DNA from: Diplonema papillatum
Lineage: Eukaryota; Euglenozoa; Diplonemea; Diplonemida; Diplonemidae
NCBI GenBank assembly: GCA_030068145.1
Contig: JAPJBO010000771.1
Location: forward strand, 1 to 64,000
DNA length: 64,000 bases
Direction: 5' to 3'
Position 1 is the stretch's first letter, and each line of letters opens with the position of its first letter. The notes under the pieces were generated by a model, which saw nothing but the letters and a program-made list of their open reading frames with translations, made no database searches and was not told the origin of the DNA. Both the position numbers and the translations under genes were made by a program. Positions 39,300 to 52,065 of this stretch are shown in pieces.

Positions 39300-41602
39300 G
39301 ACTGTAGCATTTGAGGAAGGTGCAAACTTGGAGACTGCTACAGTAGTCCTGCACGAGACTTGGGCACGTGCCTCGCGTAGGGCAGGTGGGCCTGTGACCC
39401 GCTTTGAGAACCCTGGAGCCCGGCATGTGTGCCGTTTATGGGATACATGTCGGCGTCCTATTCATGGGGGACCAAGGCTCAAAACCGGACCAACCACTAT
39501 GCAGCCTGAGTACAGTCCCGTGCACCTAGCGCCTTTAAGGCAACCCGTGATCACTTCGATGTGAGGGATCAGTCTTTGTGAGTGATGGCGTTTGCTCATT
39601 CTCTGAAGGCCATACACCGATGACAGCCTGTTTAGCTGTGTATTGTTGGAGTCCAATTTCGTCGTATAACAAGAGTCCGATTCCGTCGTGTAACAAAAGT
39701 CCGATTTCGTCGTATAACAAGAGTCCGATGTCGTTTTAAAGAACGCAACAGTACCTCCATCGCTATCGCTAGGCGCTCCGATCATTCTGCCGAAAGCTGG
39801 GTTCGAACACACTTGTGCCCGAGAAGGTTTTGCCCTATTTCTTTTCAGAACGTTTTTATTTGTCTTTAGTTGCTCGGTTGGCTGAATCATTTTGGTAATA
39901 TACTCATTATTTGATCTGCAAAAGAAAAGGAAGAGAGACAGTCACAGTAAAGTGAGCTGCCCTGTTCTCCTGTCGAGACCTTAGACTCATTTACCTTATG
40001 ATTGACATCTACCAACCGTGCAAATACTATTTGCATTATGCTCATCAGGGTGTTCTCGCTGTTCACCGCTTTCCACGAAGTATCACGGATGCTGCAGCTG
40101 TACAATTATGGAGACAAGAGTTTGTGATGAATGACAGCTAAATGGCAAACCGATACAAACAATTTGGTGACAGTGGTTGTGGTGTTGTTGCAAGAAGACT
40201 CCATTCTTCGCAACCTTCAGCCACTTCCCTACCTGGGGGTACTTGGATCACCTGCGTAATCTTGTCTAAACCAATTCGGTCTTTAATAGTAGAAGAGCCA
40301 GTCTTGGGGTGAAAATGGGGTGGTCTCGCTGCGTGAAGTGAACTGAACTACATGCAAGGCCATGAACAATGATCAGGATTGACTCTAGCAATTGGAAGGG
40401 ATCAGGCACTGTAACGTTGCAACCGAAGAGGTCCTCGGAGGGAATCGTGACAGTATTACTGCGAAAAGCGTTCACCAAAGAACGCTCTGTTGGCACCGAC
40501 GACGGTGGCGATTCCGGTGGAAAAGTGAGTGAAGCCAGCAATGGGTGCATCTTCTCCTCGTATTTGTCAAACAAGGAGGGGCACTTGTGTTGCGTGCTGG
40601 CTACGTGCAAAAAAAGAAAGTTATCCGCAAAAGAAAACGGAAGACCACAATAAAGTGAGCTGCAACGGCTCTCCCTATCCACGACTGGCGGGTGCCGACT
40701 TCAAATCCAGAACTTTCTTAGTACTTACAATCTTGCGGGTTGATGTAAAACCCGAAACAGGGTAAGAACAAGAAGCCAACCAACCGGCACACCCACGAAC
40801 TAAGCTCGCTACACATCGTTAATTTGAGCTTTCCTTTTTAGCTTATTTCTAGAGGGGTCTTACACTTATAATTGCGTTCGTCACCAACTCGTTTGAGTAC
40901 AAGGCTCGGAACGCTTATCTGCCACAAACCAAGCTCCCCACCTGACTGGTGGCCTCGAAACGAGGAGTCGCGAGCCGGAGCCCATTGGTCGCTGGACGAG
41001 CTACGGATCCGAAGACCTAACTCCACGAGGGAGCTGCGATCTTCCCATCATTGCACTAAATTTGCGGGCTTATTGAGGAACGTGTCCATCAGGCATCTAG
41101 GTTCTCATCAGGGCCGAAAGAAATACTGCAGTTGAATTGCAGAAATGAAATCGACACCTGAAACCCCTGTTACACCAGTTTGTGTAAGTGTGTACAGTAG
41201 ACTAATCTCCTCGTAAACACGAGCGCATTCATAGTTTTGCGAAAAAAGGAGGGTGTCTTGACCAAGATTGTAGAAAGCCACCAAGGAGGAGACGCTGGGA
41301 CTGCACACCATCGGTTTGTAGGTGAGCGCAAACGTCCCACAAAACCGGTGCGGGCTGCATTTGGGCTTTTTCTTGTTTAACTTGCCCTCAATCATGCACA
41401 CGCAGGTGCTTACACACAGGAAAGAATGAGGTGCGGTTCTTTATCCAATCCGGAGCTTTTGAAATCATCAAGACGGAGTAACCTCAAGAAAACGTTCGCA
41501 TGACAATGAGGCGGGATTGGTAGTTTCCTTCTCATTCTTCAGCTTTTTCATTGGGCGCCGAGTCTTCCCCTGCACAGTCGTTGCCTTCGCGGCGCAACAG
41601 CG
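39300..41602. other. Intergenic
   Basis: Short frames only. A B-box-like ggttcgaacac lies near 39800. Two related ~60-bp blocks (gcaaaagaaaa(a/c)ggaag..aaagtgagctgc) occur at about 39910-39955 and 40620-40665. No gene is supported. Confidence 0.4.
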
Positions 41603-43851
41603 TCACTGGAACATGACGACAGCAACTGATACATCGTCTGCCGAGCCTCTCAGCTCAGCTTCGTCAACCAAAGCTTCTGCCGCAAGCACGGCGGTTTCTT
41701 TGGCATCGAGGTCACAGAAGGATGGGTCGTCTTTTATTTCTGCACGGAGCTGTTGCATCAGGGCGAATGCGTCGTCTGCAGAAACAACATCCCACAGGCC
41801 GTCAGACGCCACAATCGCGAAGTCCGAGTCGGCCGTCAGCTCGGTCTCAAACACATCCGGCTCTCGTCTTAGTATCCCGTCTAGCTTTTGAAATCCGAGG
41901 CACCGCGTCAGCACCGTGCACCCTTCAATCCTTAAAACTCCCATCATCTGTGTCGCGGGATTTGTGTTGTTACGGACGCCACCCAGTGTTAGACCAACTC
42001 GTTTTACAGTGGTCGCCCATGGGTCGGTCACACGATTACTCACAGGGGATCAGGTAATTTTTGACCCCTGGCCATATTTGATGTTTGTGAGTCAGTCGCC
42101 GAGGGCCATGCTGCCCACAGGCAAAGCAGGATTTTCAGCGCACCTGTGCATTGACAGCGACGTCGCCAAGGCGGACCCTGTTCTTGCTGTAAGAGCAGCT
42201 GGGAGGAACGTCAGAGTTACAGAAGGAATCGGGAGCATCGCCAGGGGGCCCCATTCGGCGATACTCCCGATTCCTTCTGCAACTCTGATGTTCCTCCGTC
42301 TTTCCAAAGCAAACGCTTTTCTTTTCTTACTTCTTAGTTTGCCCCCTGCGGCTAAAAATGTCGCTGTTGCGAAATTCAGCGCTATCCTGGTCGCTTTCGG
42401 TGCACTGAACAAGGAGTTTTCAAAGGCTTTGCTCTTTTGCCGACACGTGTCCGATTTCCTGACGGTTTGTCTCGATATTTCGTTTACAGACAGGGCAAGA
42501 ATGTGTGAACAAGTAAGGCACACACGTTGACGATTTCACCGTCTGCGGCCTCCACGTGCTTGGCCTCGTCCGGGTTCGACATGTGGTGCATCGTTGTGCA
42601 AGCTGTTGCCACGCCTGATTTATCGAACAAAAACGCTTGCGAATCACCGAGGTTGGCTACCGTCAACGTGCTGCCCACAACAACCAAAGTAGTTGCTGTA
42701 GCTCCGCATGCGTCGCAGCCCACCAAGTCAGTGTGCCGATGGGTTAAGAATTCATGCACAGCGCGGTACGCTGTTCGAAGGGCGTGCGATACACACGGTT
42801 CGGTAGACAGGGAATCGGCTAAGAAATGGTGCAGCATGACTCGACTGCTTTCAGCGGCGTCGTATCCATTGTGTCCGTCGAAGACGGAAACGTATGAGAT
42901 TGTCGGAGGTGGTCGAGGTGGGGACGGAACAAACTGCGCCCGCGAGGCGCATTTGGCTCTCAGTTGCTTTTCCAAAGTGTCCGTGCAGCACTCGAAATCA
43001 GCCTTCTCTTGGTGCGAACAACTATCGGATGGGTGCTCGTCGGGGTCGTCGTCGTGCCAGCTGTTCCGGAATCGGACAAGCCATGGCGATGGGGGCAGCC
43101 CAAAACTGTTCCTTTCTTGGCCTTCTTTCGCACGGACTGAGTTAGTCCTCACACGCGGCGACGCGATACCGGCGCGTGCGCTTGGGATGCGCGGCACCAG
43201 CAGGCCCTCAGACGAGCTTCTTTGCCTCATCCCGCCGTCTGGAATGCACTGCTGCTCACTACTAAAGCTTATGTTGCCCACGCTTTTGTTCCGTTCGCTG
43301 GTTTCCAACGACTCCACTTCTGCGTCGAAGCCTCGAAAATATGAGCGCGCAGTATCTGACGACGCGCAAGAGGACAGGCGGGGACGGTTCGGTAAAGGAC
43401 TAAAAGGTGCTCCTCTCTTGCGCCGGAAGTCTACCAGTGGTTGCAAGTTGTCGATGAGACTAACACGGTCTTCTTTGCGACTATTGTTGTGCGAACAGCA
43501 AGCAGCCACGAGTCGATTCGCGTGTGAAGTGAAGGCGAACTTGGAACCGGCTTCCAGACTTGACTCTTGCACTGCCCTGCGAGCTGCTTCACGAATCTTA
43601 TCCAACTTGACGATCTGCACGCCTTGGCTGTCGTCTAACACTCCTCGAGCAACTGAGCCTGCCATTTGACATGCGTCACTGATGCACAAACCTTCGTCTA
43701 GGTATAAAACGCTCCAAGTGCGTTCTATGACCTCCTCGCTGAGGCATGTTTCACTGAGCCGGGACGACGAAGCATTGCACCTTTTCAAATACCCGGGGTG
43801 CGCTGATCCGAAGCTGCCTGCTGGGACCGGAAAGCGCTCGCACTTCGTCAT
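41603..43851 (-). CDS. PP2C-type protein phosphatase, gene 1
   Basis: Exon 1 is 43851-42524 and exon 2 is 42038-41603, joined across a 485-bp intron with GTGTGC..GTGAG borders; the joined frame gives 587 aa. A long Ser-rich N-terminal extension (about 300 aa) precedes and surrounds the first metal motif (KEDRVSLID). Then come VSVFDGHNGYDAAESSRV (FDGHxG metal box), ATATTLVVVGSTLTVANLGD (GDS box follows), FAIVASDGLWDVVS (DGxWD) and SADDVSVAVVMF (final DD, usually DN). These are the Mn/Mg-dependent Ser/Thr phosphatase motifs in order. The start at 43851 is the first ATG (MTKCERFPVP); the frame is open a little further. It is a paralog of gene 2 with the intron at the same place (GEIVNV). Confidence 0.88.
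42202..42297. repeat. Near-perfect hairpin in the PP2C gene 1 intron
   Basis: The arms pair ggaggaac, tcagagtt, cagaaggaatcgggag and atcgcc with their complements, interrupted only by one G-U and two single mismatches, around a C/G-rich loop. About 39 pairs in a 96-bp unit. It could be a miniature foldback element or a small-RNA precursor. Confidence 0.9.
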
Positions 43852-44263
43852 TATCCCCGGCCTTGCTTCTTTTCTTCCGGGACACGAAGAGTCTGTGTCG
43901 GGCGAGAAAAGAATTTGCCGCAAAATGCTGTTCGTTTGGGTTCAGATTTCAACAAAACTCGGGTTTTCTTCAGCAGTGCCGCTGGAGCTACTGTGTGGTA
44001 CGGTACTCATGACGGAATGTGCGCCCACTGGGCAGCATCAGCCAGTCATCGTGAGCGGCGGGTATGATTGCCAATTTGGCTCTCAGAAACGTCAGCGTTG
44101 TTTGATGTCTGTCACGTTGGGTAGCTGATGCCTCTGAGACTTGCATGGTTAACCGTGCATAACAACTGGCGGAACCGATCAGGTTACTTGTCAGGCCAAT
44201 CTGCAAACATCTCTGAGCACTAGCTCTCAGAGAATCAGATAAGAAGAACAAACCGATATTTTG

Positions 44264-44336
44264 TAGCGTTTATTGTGGTTTAGAGGCTCAGTGTTTTAGG
44301 GTCTCTGGTTGACCATTGAGGCTGTGAGGCGGGTGG
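44264..44336. repeat. TTTTAGGG-containing dispersed repeat, copy 2
   Basis: About 70 bp, strongly similar to 53562-53629 (gttgaccattgaggctgtga then ggcgggt) and in its first 45 bp to 20570-20610. It lies about 0.4 kb upstream of PP2C gene 1. Confidence 0.75.
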
Positions 44337-46215
44337 TATGAAGGATGTAGGCATGATTACACTTAACTACGGCTAGCCTTTGTGTAAGATGTGTCTGTTT
44401 CTTCAAATCTAGGAATGCCGCCTTGACTATTGCTTCCCAGTCCCCGCGTGAGTTTTCACCACAGCGACAAGAGGCGCTCTCGTATGCCGATATGCACGGA
44501 CTCGGAACCCAGAGCTGAGGAAGGTGTGGTACCGTCGGAGTATGCATTGCGTCATTGCTCTCGTCATTTACGATCGCTGTTCAAGCGTCCTTTCTTGCCA
44601 ATACCTATCTTTGTTCGTTGCTGAGCTATTGCCGGTCATATCCGAATGCGTTCGCTGTTCGGTGCTTCGCTGTCGTCGGGTCATTGGTGACAAGTATTTG
44701 GTCTTAGGCTCCCGATCTTCGCTCCATGACGATCTGTGCTCGCGACGTGGCTGCAACTAATGCATTGCACATGGCGACGAAGAAAAGAACGGCGGCAAAC
44801 TTCCTCAATCATTTCAGCTTGACTCACGAACAGGGGTGGGGATCACAAGAAAGGATACGGGGCGGAGGACTGGGAGGGTTGAGGGGATAGGGCTTTGGAG
44901 AAGGTAGCGAAGAAAGGTAAAAACACAAGGTTTGTCCTGATGTGAGTACTTTTGCAGTTCTTTATGAGAGAAACATCTATGCCTCAGGGTGTGCGCGGAT
45001 ACACTCAACATTCTTGTCATTCTCACTGCAATATCTTTGTGCAGCTGCGCATCGCTTGCGAAACGCCGCAATAAATGGTTCTGCTTTCATTCGGGCTCTT
45101 TGCTGCTTTCTGATCTTGCCAGATCACTTCGGCTTTTCAAGCGAATAGTGACTCATCATGCCCTCCTGTCGCAAATTCTGCCTTTTCTCGAGTTTGATTC
45201 CAAAGACCTTTGGAGCGGCTGGTCTTTGACGTGCATCCTTTGAGGAAGGTCTCTATTCCTTCGAGGTTTCTTCATTAAGAATTATGTTTTTGCACGATGG
45301 CGATGTGGTGAAAGCAGTAGTTACCAATTCAGAGAAATAAATGCGTTGTATTGAAAGTCTTTATGGACGGTCTGCATGTACTGTATCTTTCCGCAGCAAG
45401 TTTCCGTGTGTCAAGGTGGAAGCTTAGCAGTGGACCACTCGCGTATGTAGGTCGGCACGATAGTGACGATCTCTTCGCGGGAAGGGAGGAGTTTTCAATC
45501 CCTTGTCCATTTGGCGTCGGAGCCTAGCTTGTTCTCATACAACCAACGTGAAAAGGATCATCAGATCAGGCGCGCCCCGCGCGTCGAAAAAGGAATGCTA
45601 GGTGAGGTCGAGTCTCTATGGGTGCGACTGCACAGTGTACGCAAGTTTGAAAATTTTGTCAGTCAAGCTGGTGAGGGTGAGTAGACGGGTTGTTATCGGA
45701 AGAGGGACCTTCGACATTTTCTTGGGGGTCCCACCTGTTCGGCGGTCCCGTTGCCGGAAGGCTTTTGGACTGAGTCATAGCTCTTCTTCCTGCGCTGAAT
45801 AGAGGGGGTGGGAAACGTGAGTCCACGCACCGGACACCTACCGCCGCAGGCACAAGGCCACCACCTCTCTTTAGTTGAGCAGATTGTTCTTTTCTTTAAG
45901 CGGTCTGTGAGAGCGTAGTGCTTCTCCCTTTCCCATCCATCACAAGGCAGCTTGTTTTCCTTGTACAGTCAGGATCGAGTTTCTTCTGAAGAATACGCCT
46001 TTTTGGAGTACGGCAGATGCCGGGCCTTTCACGAGCACAAGGACCACAAGGACTGCAATGGTCGCTTGTCCACCCGAGTTGGGGAGGCTAGGTGCTGCTT
46101 AGAAGGGATATGCGCGCGCTTGAAAAATTGAAGCCGCCCATTTCTTATTTTACAACGAACGGCAGTTTTCAGGCAATATTTGAAGACCCCCATCTTCTTG
46201 TTTTTAGAGTGAAAG

Positions 46216-46240
46216 TAGTAGTAGTAGTAGTAGTAGTAGT
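46216..46240 (+). repeat. AGT microsatellite
   Basis: About eight agt units. Confidence 0.9.
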
Positions 46241-47146
46241 ATGTGTCATCCTAATCCGGGAACAAGTCAGGCAGAAGAACGGAGCAATCTTTACAAGCAA
46301 ACGAGTGACTTAAGGTGGCCGCTTGAGCGGCGCCAATCCGAGCGCACACAGCAGCAGTGACGCGTCGGCAGTATTTGCACTTCAGGATGGGGCTGCCGTC
46401 ATGAGCAGCGAGTGTCGGCAGAGGGTGCAGTGGTCGGAGCAAGCTTGAACGTGGCAGGTCGGTGTCGCAAAATGAGTTGGTCGATGTACTTCAGCGCATG
46501 CGCCGCGCAGCCTGCGAGATCACGCGCTTCCGGGGGTCGTCCGGATCCGGTCACACGTGCCTTCATACCTTTCCGCGTCTTCCGCGGCGTTTTTCGCAAA
46601 AAATAATAATAGAAAAAGGGCTCGATGAGTGCCGCGCGTGGAGGGAGCGAGATATAGTGTGTTGGCGGACTCTTGTGTCAGAAGGCAGAAGAAAAAAGAA
46701 GCTCACCCAAAACGATGCACGAGCGACCCAGACACCGTAGCAGTGGCTAGGCGGTGGGACGCATATGATCGAAGGGGCTTCTGCTCCGTGGTGTTATTAT
46801 CATGCCATCGTTAAGCCGGTCCATCTCTTATTGAAATACCGCAATACACCGTGTAAGTCCGAAGTTAGACAGCAGATTACTTGTAGTGATGGCTTGTAGT
46901 CACAGGGTGACCTCTTCGATTGTACTGCGCCGCGTTTCAGGTGCTTGCACATCGTCGCGCGGTCACTGCGCGTCTTCCCTACCTTGCTGGTGTGCATATG
47001 CCCACCGTGAACGACAGCGGCACGCAATTCTCTGCAGCTCCAGGGATAGGGGACCGGCTTATTAATGGCGGTTGCGAAAACAAATCACTCCAAGACAAGG
47101 CAGCTAAACAAGTTCGTCAAGAACAAAGCAACGAAGTCATTGGATC

Positions 47147-47200
47147 AAAAGTGGATTACGACGAAGTGGATTATAATCCACTTTGTCGTAATTCACTTTT
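47147..47200. repeat. 54-bp palindrome
   Basis: 27-bp arms around a central tata, two mismatches. The left arm begins aaaagtggattacgacgaag. Confidence 0.85.
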
Positions 47201-49256
47201 ACAGAATCTGTTTTGTCGTTTTCCCATTTTTTACTTGCCTCCAAAGCTGGTTCTGCTTGCCTGTCCCGATCCCGATGCACAGGTGCCGTCGAAGGTCACT
47301 ACCGGGAGATGAGTGAGAGTCAAAGAAAGCGAAGGTCTGTTGGAGCAACAATACACTGGCCTAGTTGCTGGTCGGTGTCGAATTTTCACGTGGGGCTGTT
47401 CTACAGCGGGCCTAAGCATGCGCACCCCACCATGCCAAGTTTTCGCATCACGTACACCGCGCTTCAGTTCGTGATGGTTCAAAGCTAAGAACTTGTGCCT
47501 TATGTCCTCATCAATCGTCATGCGGCTTCCTCGAGCGTTTCCAACCAAACAGAAGAAAGAAACCGCGCGAACGAGTATCACGTGCCCCCGACCAAACAAG
47601 TCCAAAATTAGTAATTCATCCGGGCCCATCCTTTTAGGCTCCACGTTTCTTTTGGTTGACCTTTTGATTTTCCTTTTATTTTCTCCATTCGTTTCATACC
47701 AGGCGAGTACTCCGGGTGCTCAGGCTGATTCGCGTCGTGTCCTAAGTCCCCTTCCTCAGCCAGCACAACAGCCTGTGCTTTTGACAAAGATTGCGATACC
47801 GTGGCAACTGTCTGTGCTCCCGGCATAGTGCGTTCCGGCTATCTTCGCGACGGGCGCAAACACTCGTACCGCATGGTATGTATTTTTCTTTTGCGTAGGT
47901 GGTAAGAGAAGAACAGAACGGAACAGAGGAGACTTTTGGGGTGGGTCAGTCAACAGTAAGATGGATGCCCAGTATGCTATTCGCTATGCGTTATCCACAC
48001 GCACAGGCAGTGTGTAGTGAGGAAGCTATATCAGATGAGGTGGGGCTCCTCGCCAAGAAGTCAAGCTACTGACGCGACGACGACACTTACGCATCTTTCA
48101 CTCGTCACCAATTTAGCTTCTTGTTTATGTACGACGGCACTAATAGAACTGGTGGCAAGTCAACGGGAAGATGTTTCCTCTTGCCGCTAACACAAAGAAT
48201 TTTGCCCCCGAAACGGGGTGTCACTCTTCGTGGGTGTGCTGTTGATTGCGAGGCGGCTGGCCTTTCATATGGTTTCACAAAGACAAAGGGCACGATGTGG
48301 CAAAGGCTTTTCTGATGGAATCTGGCCATCTGCTGTAAACTTCGAGTGTGGGAAGGCAGTCGGAGTTGTAGCCACCATCTGTTTTTCAGAAGACATCTCT
48401 GCGTGCGGAAGGCTTTTTTCTCAGGCTAGGTTTTCCGAACCCGTTTCTCCCGAGTTTGATTTCCCTGGAGTTTTGATGGCGTTGACCTCATAACACGAAT
48501 TGCACGTATTTGGTTCGAGGCTGACTCTGGGTCTGCTGAGATTTCTGCAGACTTTCTAGCGTTATTTGTGGATTAGAAGGTCGTCTTTCTTCATAAGTAA
48601 CACTATGACCTTACACTCTCAGTCTTTGCCGCGCAACGAGGTGACAGGGAGTAGAACTAGTTCGGTATGGCATTGGGGAAAAGCCGAAGAGAGAAAAAAA
48701 TAGAAGGTCTTCGTTTCAATAGGTCGGTCTATTGATGATTGAAGAACGAAAGCACGTTTTCCCTTTGGTGCTCCTGTTGGCAAGGGCTGACTTTCGAACA
48801 CTTAATTCAATGCTGTGATATCAGCACTCTTCGTACAAACCGAACCCAATCCTCGGTCAAAAGCTGGCGTGCAGAAGTTCTTCCCTTCGCACCGACCGGA
48901 GTCGATAGCGCTCTGTAGTTCTGCGAAAACAGGAAGCAGACAACCAGGCGATGCACCGCATGTAATTCTGAGATCGTTTCCGTTGCACTAACAATTTTCG
49001 AGCTGAGATTCAGCCAAATACCACACATTGACACTTCTCTCAGAGCTTGAGAATGGGTGCGCGTCGCCAGGCAAGCATCGCATGAATGCACTTCACCACA
49101 AACATTCCCCCGTGTGCGTGGTATGCGTCTGGGAGTTACCCGCACGCGCAGGTCGCGTGCTGTATCACTCATTCCACGAAAAAGTGTCACAGATTTTCCG
49201 TCTGAAAAACAGCCCGGTTTGGGTCAAAAAAAATTGGGATGGAAACCAGGGCCTTA

Positions 49257-50546
49257 TATATCAGTCATTCTCCTGGCGACCGTTCAAATATGGAAGAAAC
49301 CATCTGGAGGTCAACCCCTCGTCATTTTCTTTGGTCCGAGGGCGTTTTTGAACTGTTTTGAATCCGATCTTTTCATTCCGACCCTCGGTGGGCTCCGAAG
49401 CTCGATATTGACGGGCTTAAGCCCAAAATTAGGTTTTGCAAAAAACGCGTTCTCGTGTTTTGCCATCGAGGGGGTCGCCAGTTTTTCTGTAGCACCCCGG
49501 GAACAGAGTTCCCAGGCATGCTCCGGATTAAAACCATCTTTGATTGACCAAATCCAAATTAGAGGCGATGGTGGGTGTATGGGCTGACAGCTTTCCCCTG
49601 TGTCACCGTACTATATCACAAGGGGCACCACGAAGGCCTAGCACCCTGTGGGCTTAGGCTCTTTATCCAGGGCACCTATTCCTTAGGAAGATGAGATTCT
49701 GTCGTAATAAGCGTGGAGGGCCCGGAGAAGCAAGAGGAAGAGGAACGGGTGTTTTCATGCACAGTTTCCATCTCCGGTCGCACTATCTGCGCCAGCTCTT
49801 TTTGATGCTGACCTTGGACGAAGAGGGGTCGGAAGCTGACGGATTTTTCTTCTTTTTTCTGGTGGCCATGTTGGAAGGATCACAAGTTCTCGAGTTGTGC
49901 CCTGGCTGGCCACAAGTCGTGCACGTGCGCTGGGTGGGGCTGGCTGGCGGAGTTGTTGCCGCTGCAGTCGTAGTCGTATGCACTTCGTCCGAAGGTGTAC
50001 GTGGCACCACACTCCTGGAGGCACTTCAAGCAGATGAAGTCCTCTTGTGCCAGTCTCTTCTTCACTTCGAGCACACGCGACACGGGCTGAGGAAACGAAG
50101 CAACCGTTCTCCAGGTTTTCGCACCGCAGATTTTGCAGCATCCCTGTTCTTCAGTACCCGCCATCCCAGTTCTGAAGTGCGTTCATAGGGTGATGGTAAT
50201 TTGCCTGGTGAAGTGGGGTGCAACGGGAGGGCCATGGGGGTCAACCTTTTGTGTGATCCGAGGTGGTATTCTGACGATTTCGTGACCGATCTTTCCATTC
50301 CGTGTCTTCTCGGGAGCAACAGGCACGTATCACACGCGCCCCCGGTATAATCTAAGTATAATTATATCGGGCCGAACTTGTCCAAGGGGGGTCGTCATTT
50401 TTTTCTAAAACCCCGGGAACAGAGAGACCAGGGACACCTGCGCTCATAGCATCAAAGATTGGTCGATTTAGTGACACCTTTGGTGACTGTATGCGCTGCA
50501 ATAGGATGGTCATTTTTGAACGGTCGCCAGGAGAATGACTGATATA
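49257..50546. mobile_element. Nested TIR element with direct repeats, 1.29 kb
   Basis: About 31-bp inverted ends: tatatcagtcattctcct, then ggcgaccgttcaaa, at 49257, and its exact complement ending at 50546. Just inside, two diverged blocks of about 270 bp (49310-49585 and 50235-50515) lie in direct orientation, sharing ccgatctttccattccg and accccgggaacagag. The central part carries the zinc-knuckle frame. The first bases resemble the outer TIR (TATCASTCATTC), so the two families may be related. Confidence 0.65.
49783..50164 (-). CDS. Zinc-knuckle / CXXC protein of the nested element
   Basis: A frame with ATG at 50164 (95 aa) encodes two CXXC pairs (CCKICGAK, CLKC). An overlapping frame from 50010 to 49783 encodes a CCHC zinc knuckle, CTTCGQPGHNSRTC, followed by a Lys-rich tail (ATRKKKKNPSA). 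The knuckle matches the C-x2-C-x4-H-x4-C form used for single-stranded nucleic-acid binding. It is a small nucleic-acid-binding protein carried by the element. The two frames differ, so the product is uncertain or decayed. Confidence 0.5.
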
Positions 50547-51074
50547 AAAAGTACTCCCCTGTAACTGTCCATAAGTTGCTCGGAGTTACTCAAAATCCCA
50601 GTTGCGGCACAACTGCACGTTTATGTACCCGACAGGGTGCACCTCTTTTGTGGTTGTCACTACTGTCCACCACGGAGACTGTCCTTCGGGAAGCAAAAGA
50701 GCCATGCGAAGAAGGCGAGTGTTGGGGTACTGTAGCAGTGTGCCGGGATCACTCAAGAACACTTGGCAGTAATCTGCAACAGCAGGGCGGACAGCCGCGG
50801 TCTTCGCTTTCTTGGCAGCACATGAAACAATACACAAGCCAGAAATACCAGCGCCGCAGGCGCGGAAATTATTTTCAAGCTATTGGGCCAGTCGCAGGTT
50901 CCAAAATTGAGGCTGTATTCAACGATATCCAAAGGTGCAGTATCCGGTGCTGTGTACTGCTAGTGTGACTGCTGTACTACTGGGCCCCTCAGCCGGGGCA
51001 TCATTCTGTGCTTTTTTTTTTGGTTGCTCGGACTCGGTCCGAGCACCAGACCCATATATAAGCCACATTGGAAA

Positions 51075-51122
51075 CAGTGCTCTGGCTTACCTCCGAAATG
51101 TCGGAGGAAGCCTAAATCAGGA
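51075..51122 (+). repeat. Dispersed 48-bp repeat, copy 2
   Basis: See copy 1 at 18251-18298; the hairpin cctccgaaatgtcggagg and the T-rich right flank are conserved. Confidence 0.7.
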
Positions 51123-51492
51123 AAAGCTTTTTTTTTTGGTGCTGTCGCGGTGTCGCGCTTTTTTTTAGTGCTCCCAAGGTGAGCTGGAGTTAGAGATGAG
51201 TTGCTCCGGCACAACCAAAATGCGTGTGAATCCGCACCACACCCGCTTTTTCCTCTGTAGCTTTGACTCCAGCTTCTGAGATTGGATCCCACCGCCAACC
51301 CTCCGACGCCGGAGGAAGCAAACACCAGCAATTTCATGCTGTTCGTGCAGTGCACAAGCTGGGTAGTGGTAGATAGAAGCAGATGCCACTGCAGTGTGTC
51401 AGCCGAAAGGTGCTGAGCACTAGAAATCCTCACAAGCGAGATCTCATGCCGGGATATCACTGCACTCCTACCAGTCATCAGCACACCTTATA

Positions 51493-51493
<1 letters not shown>

Positions 51494-51524
<31 letters not shown>
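51494..51524 (+). repeat. AG microsatellite
   Basis: About fifteen ag units. A shorter gaga run also occurs at 59806-59825. Confidence 0.9.
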
Positions 51525-51525
<1 letters not shown>

Positions 51526-52065
51526 CGAGTTAGAGTGCAGGGACCATCTCTCCGAGGAGTATCCGATTTGATATGAATCCTTTGCCGGTGGACACTTTGA
51601 ACAAAACGAAAATACCTGCGCAGGCGCGGAAAAAATTGGAGGCTTTGTCAGGGGCGGTACGAAGATCCCGAAAACTGGCATGTTGTCACAGCGGTCTGCC
51701 CAAAGAGTATTTGAGAGCACAAGAACTCCTGATAAGCATGAGGATAGCACTGTCCTTCCCTCTTCACAGTTTTGTGTTGGACTCAGTCAGTTTTGAGGCC
51801 AAATGTGACAACATGCTCGTACCATCAGCCACATCTTGCCCCAGGCGCGGAAGTTTTTGAAGCAGTCCGTGCCGCAGGTGCCAAAGTCGAGGTAGAAAGA
51901 TTCTGCAAAGACTTCATGACAAATACTAGTCGCGAGCTACACCCACACGGGTTCACTAGGTACCATCATGGAAAGAGCTATCCCTGGCAATTATGGGCAA
52001 GCAATTACCTCGTGTGGCGACCAATATGGCATCCAGATGGACAAAAGGTCGGTTTAGGGCTGTTT

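Larger units (their letters stand above)
44340..49162. other. Large intergenic region
   Basis: Nearly 5 kb without a recognisable gene; all frames are short. Contains an (agt)n run at about 46216-46240 and a hairpin at 47147-47200. Confidence 0.5.
50547..52064. other. Inner part of the 3.1-kb TIR region
   Basis: No gene is recognised. It holds the 48-bp repeat at 51075-51122, T-runs at 51009-51021 and 51129-51138, and an (ag)n run at about 51494-51524. Confidence 0.4.

Noticed and set aside
39887-40682. Minus-strand frames sharing SSLY-C and FSFAD strings
   Set aside because: The similarity comes from a duplicated ~60-bp DNA block; no domain and no supported exon structure.
41603-42043. Second PP2C exon read as a separate gene with a GTG start
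   Set aside because: It continues gene 1 across an intron and completes the PP2C motif set.
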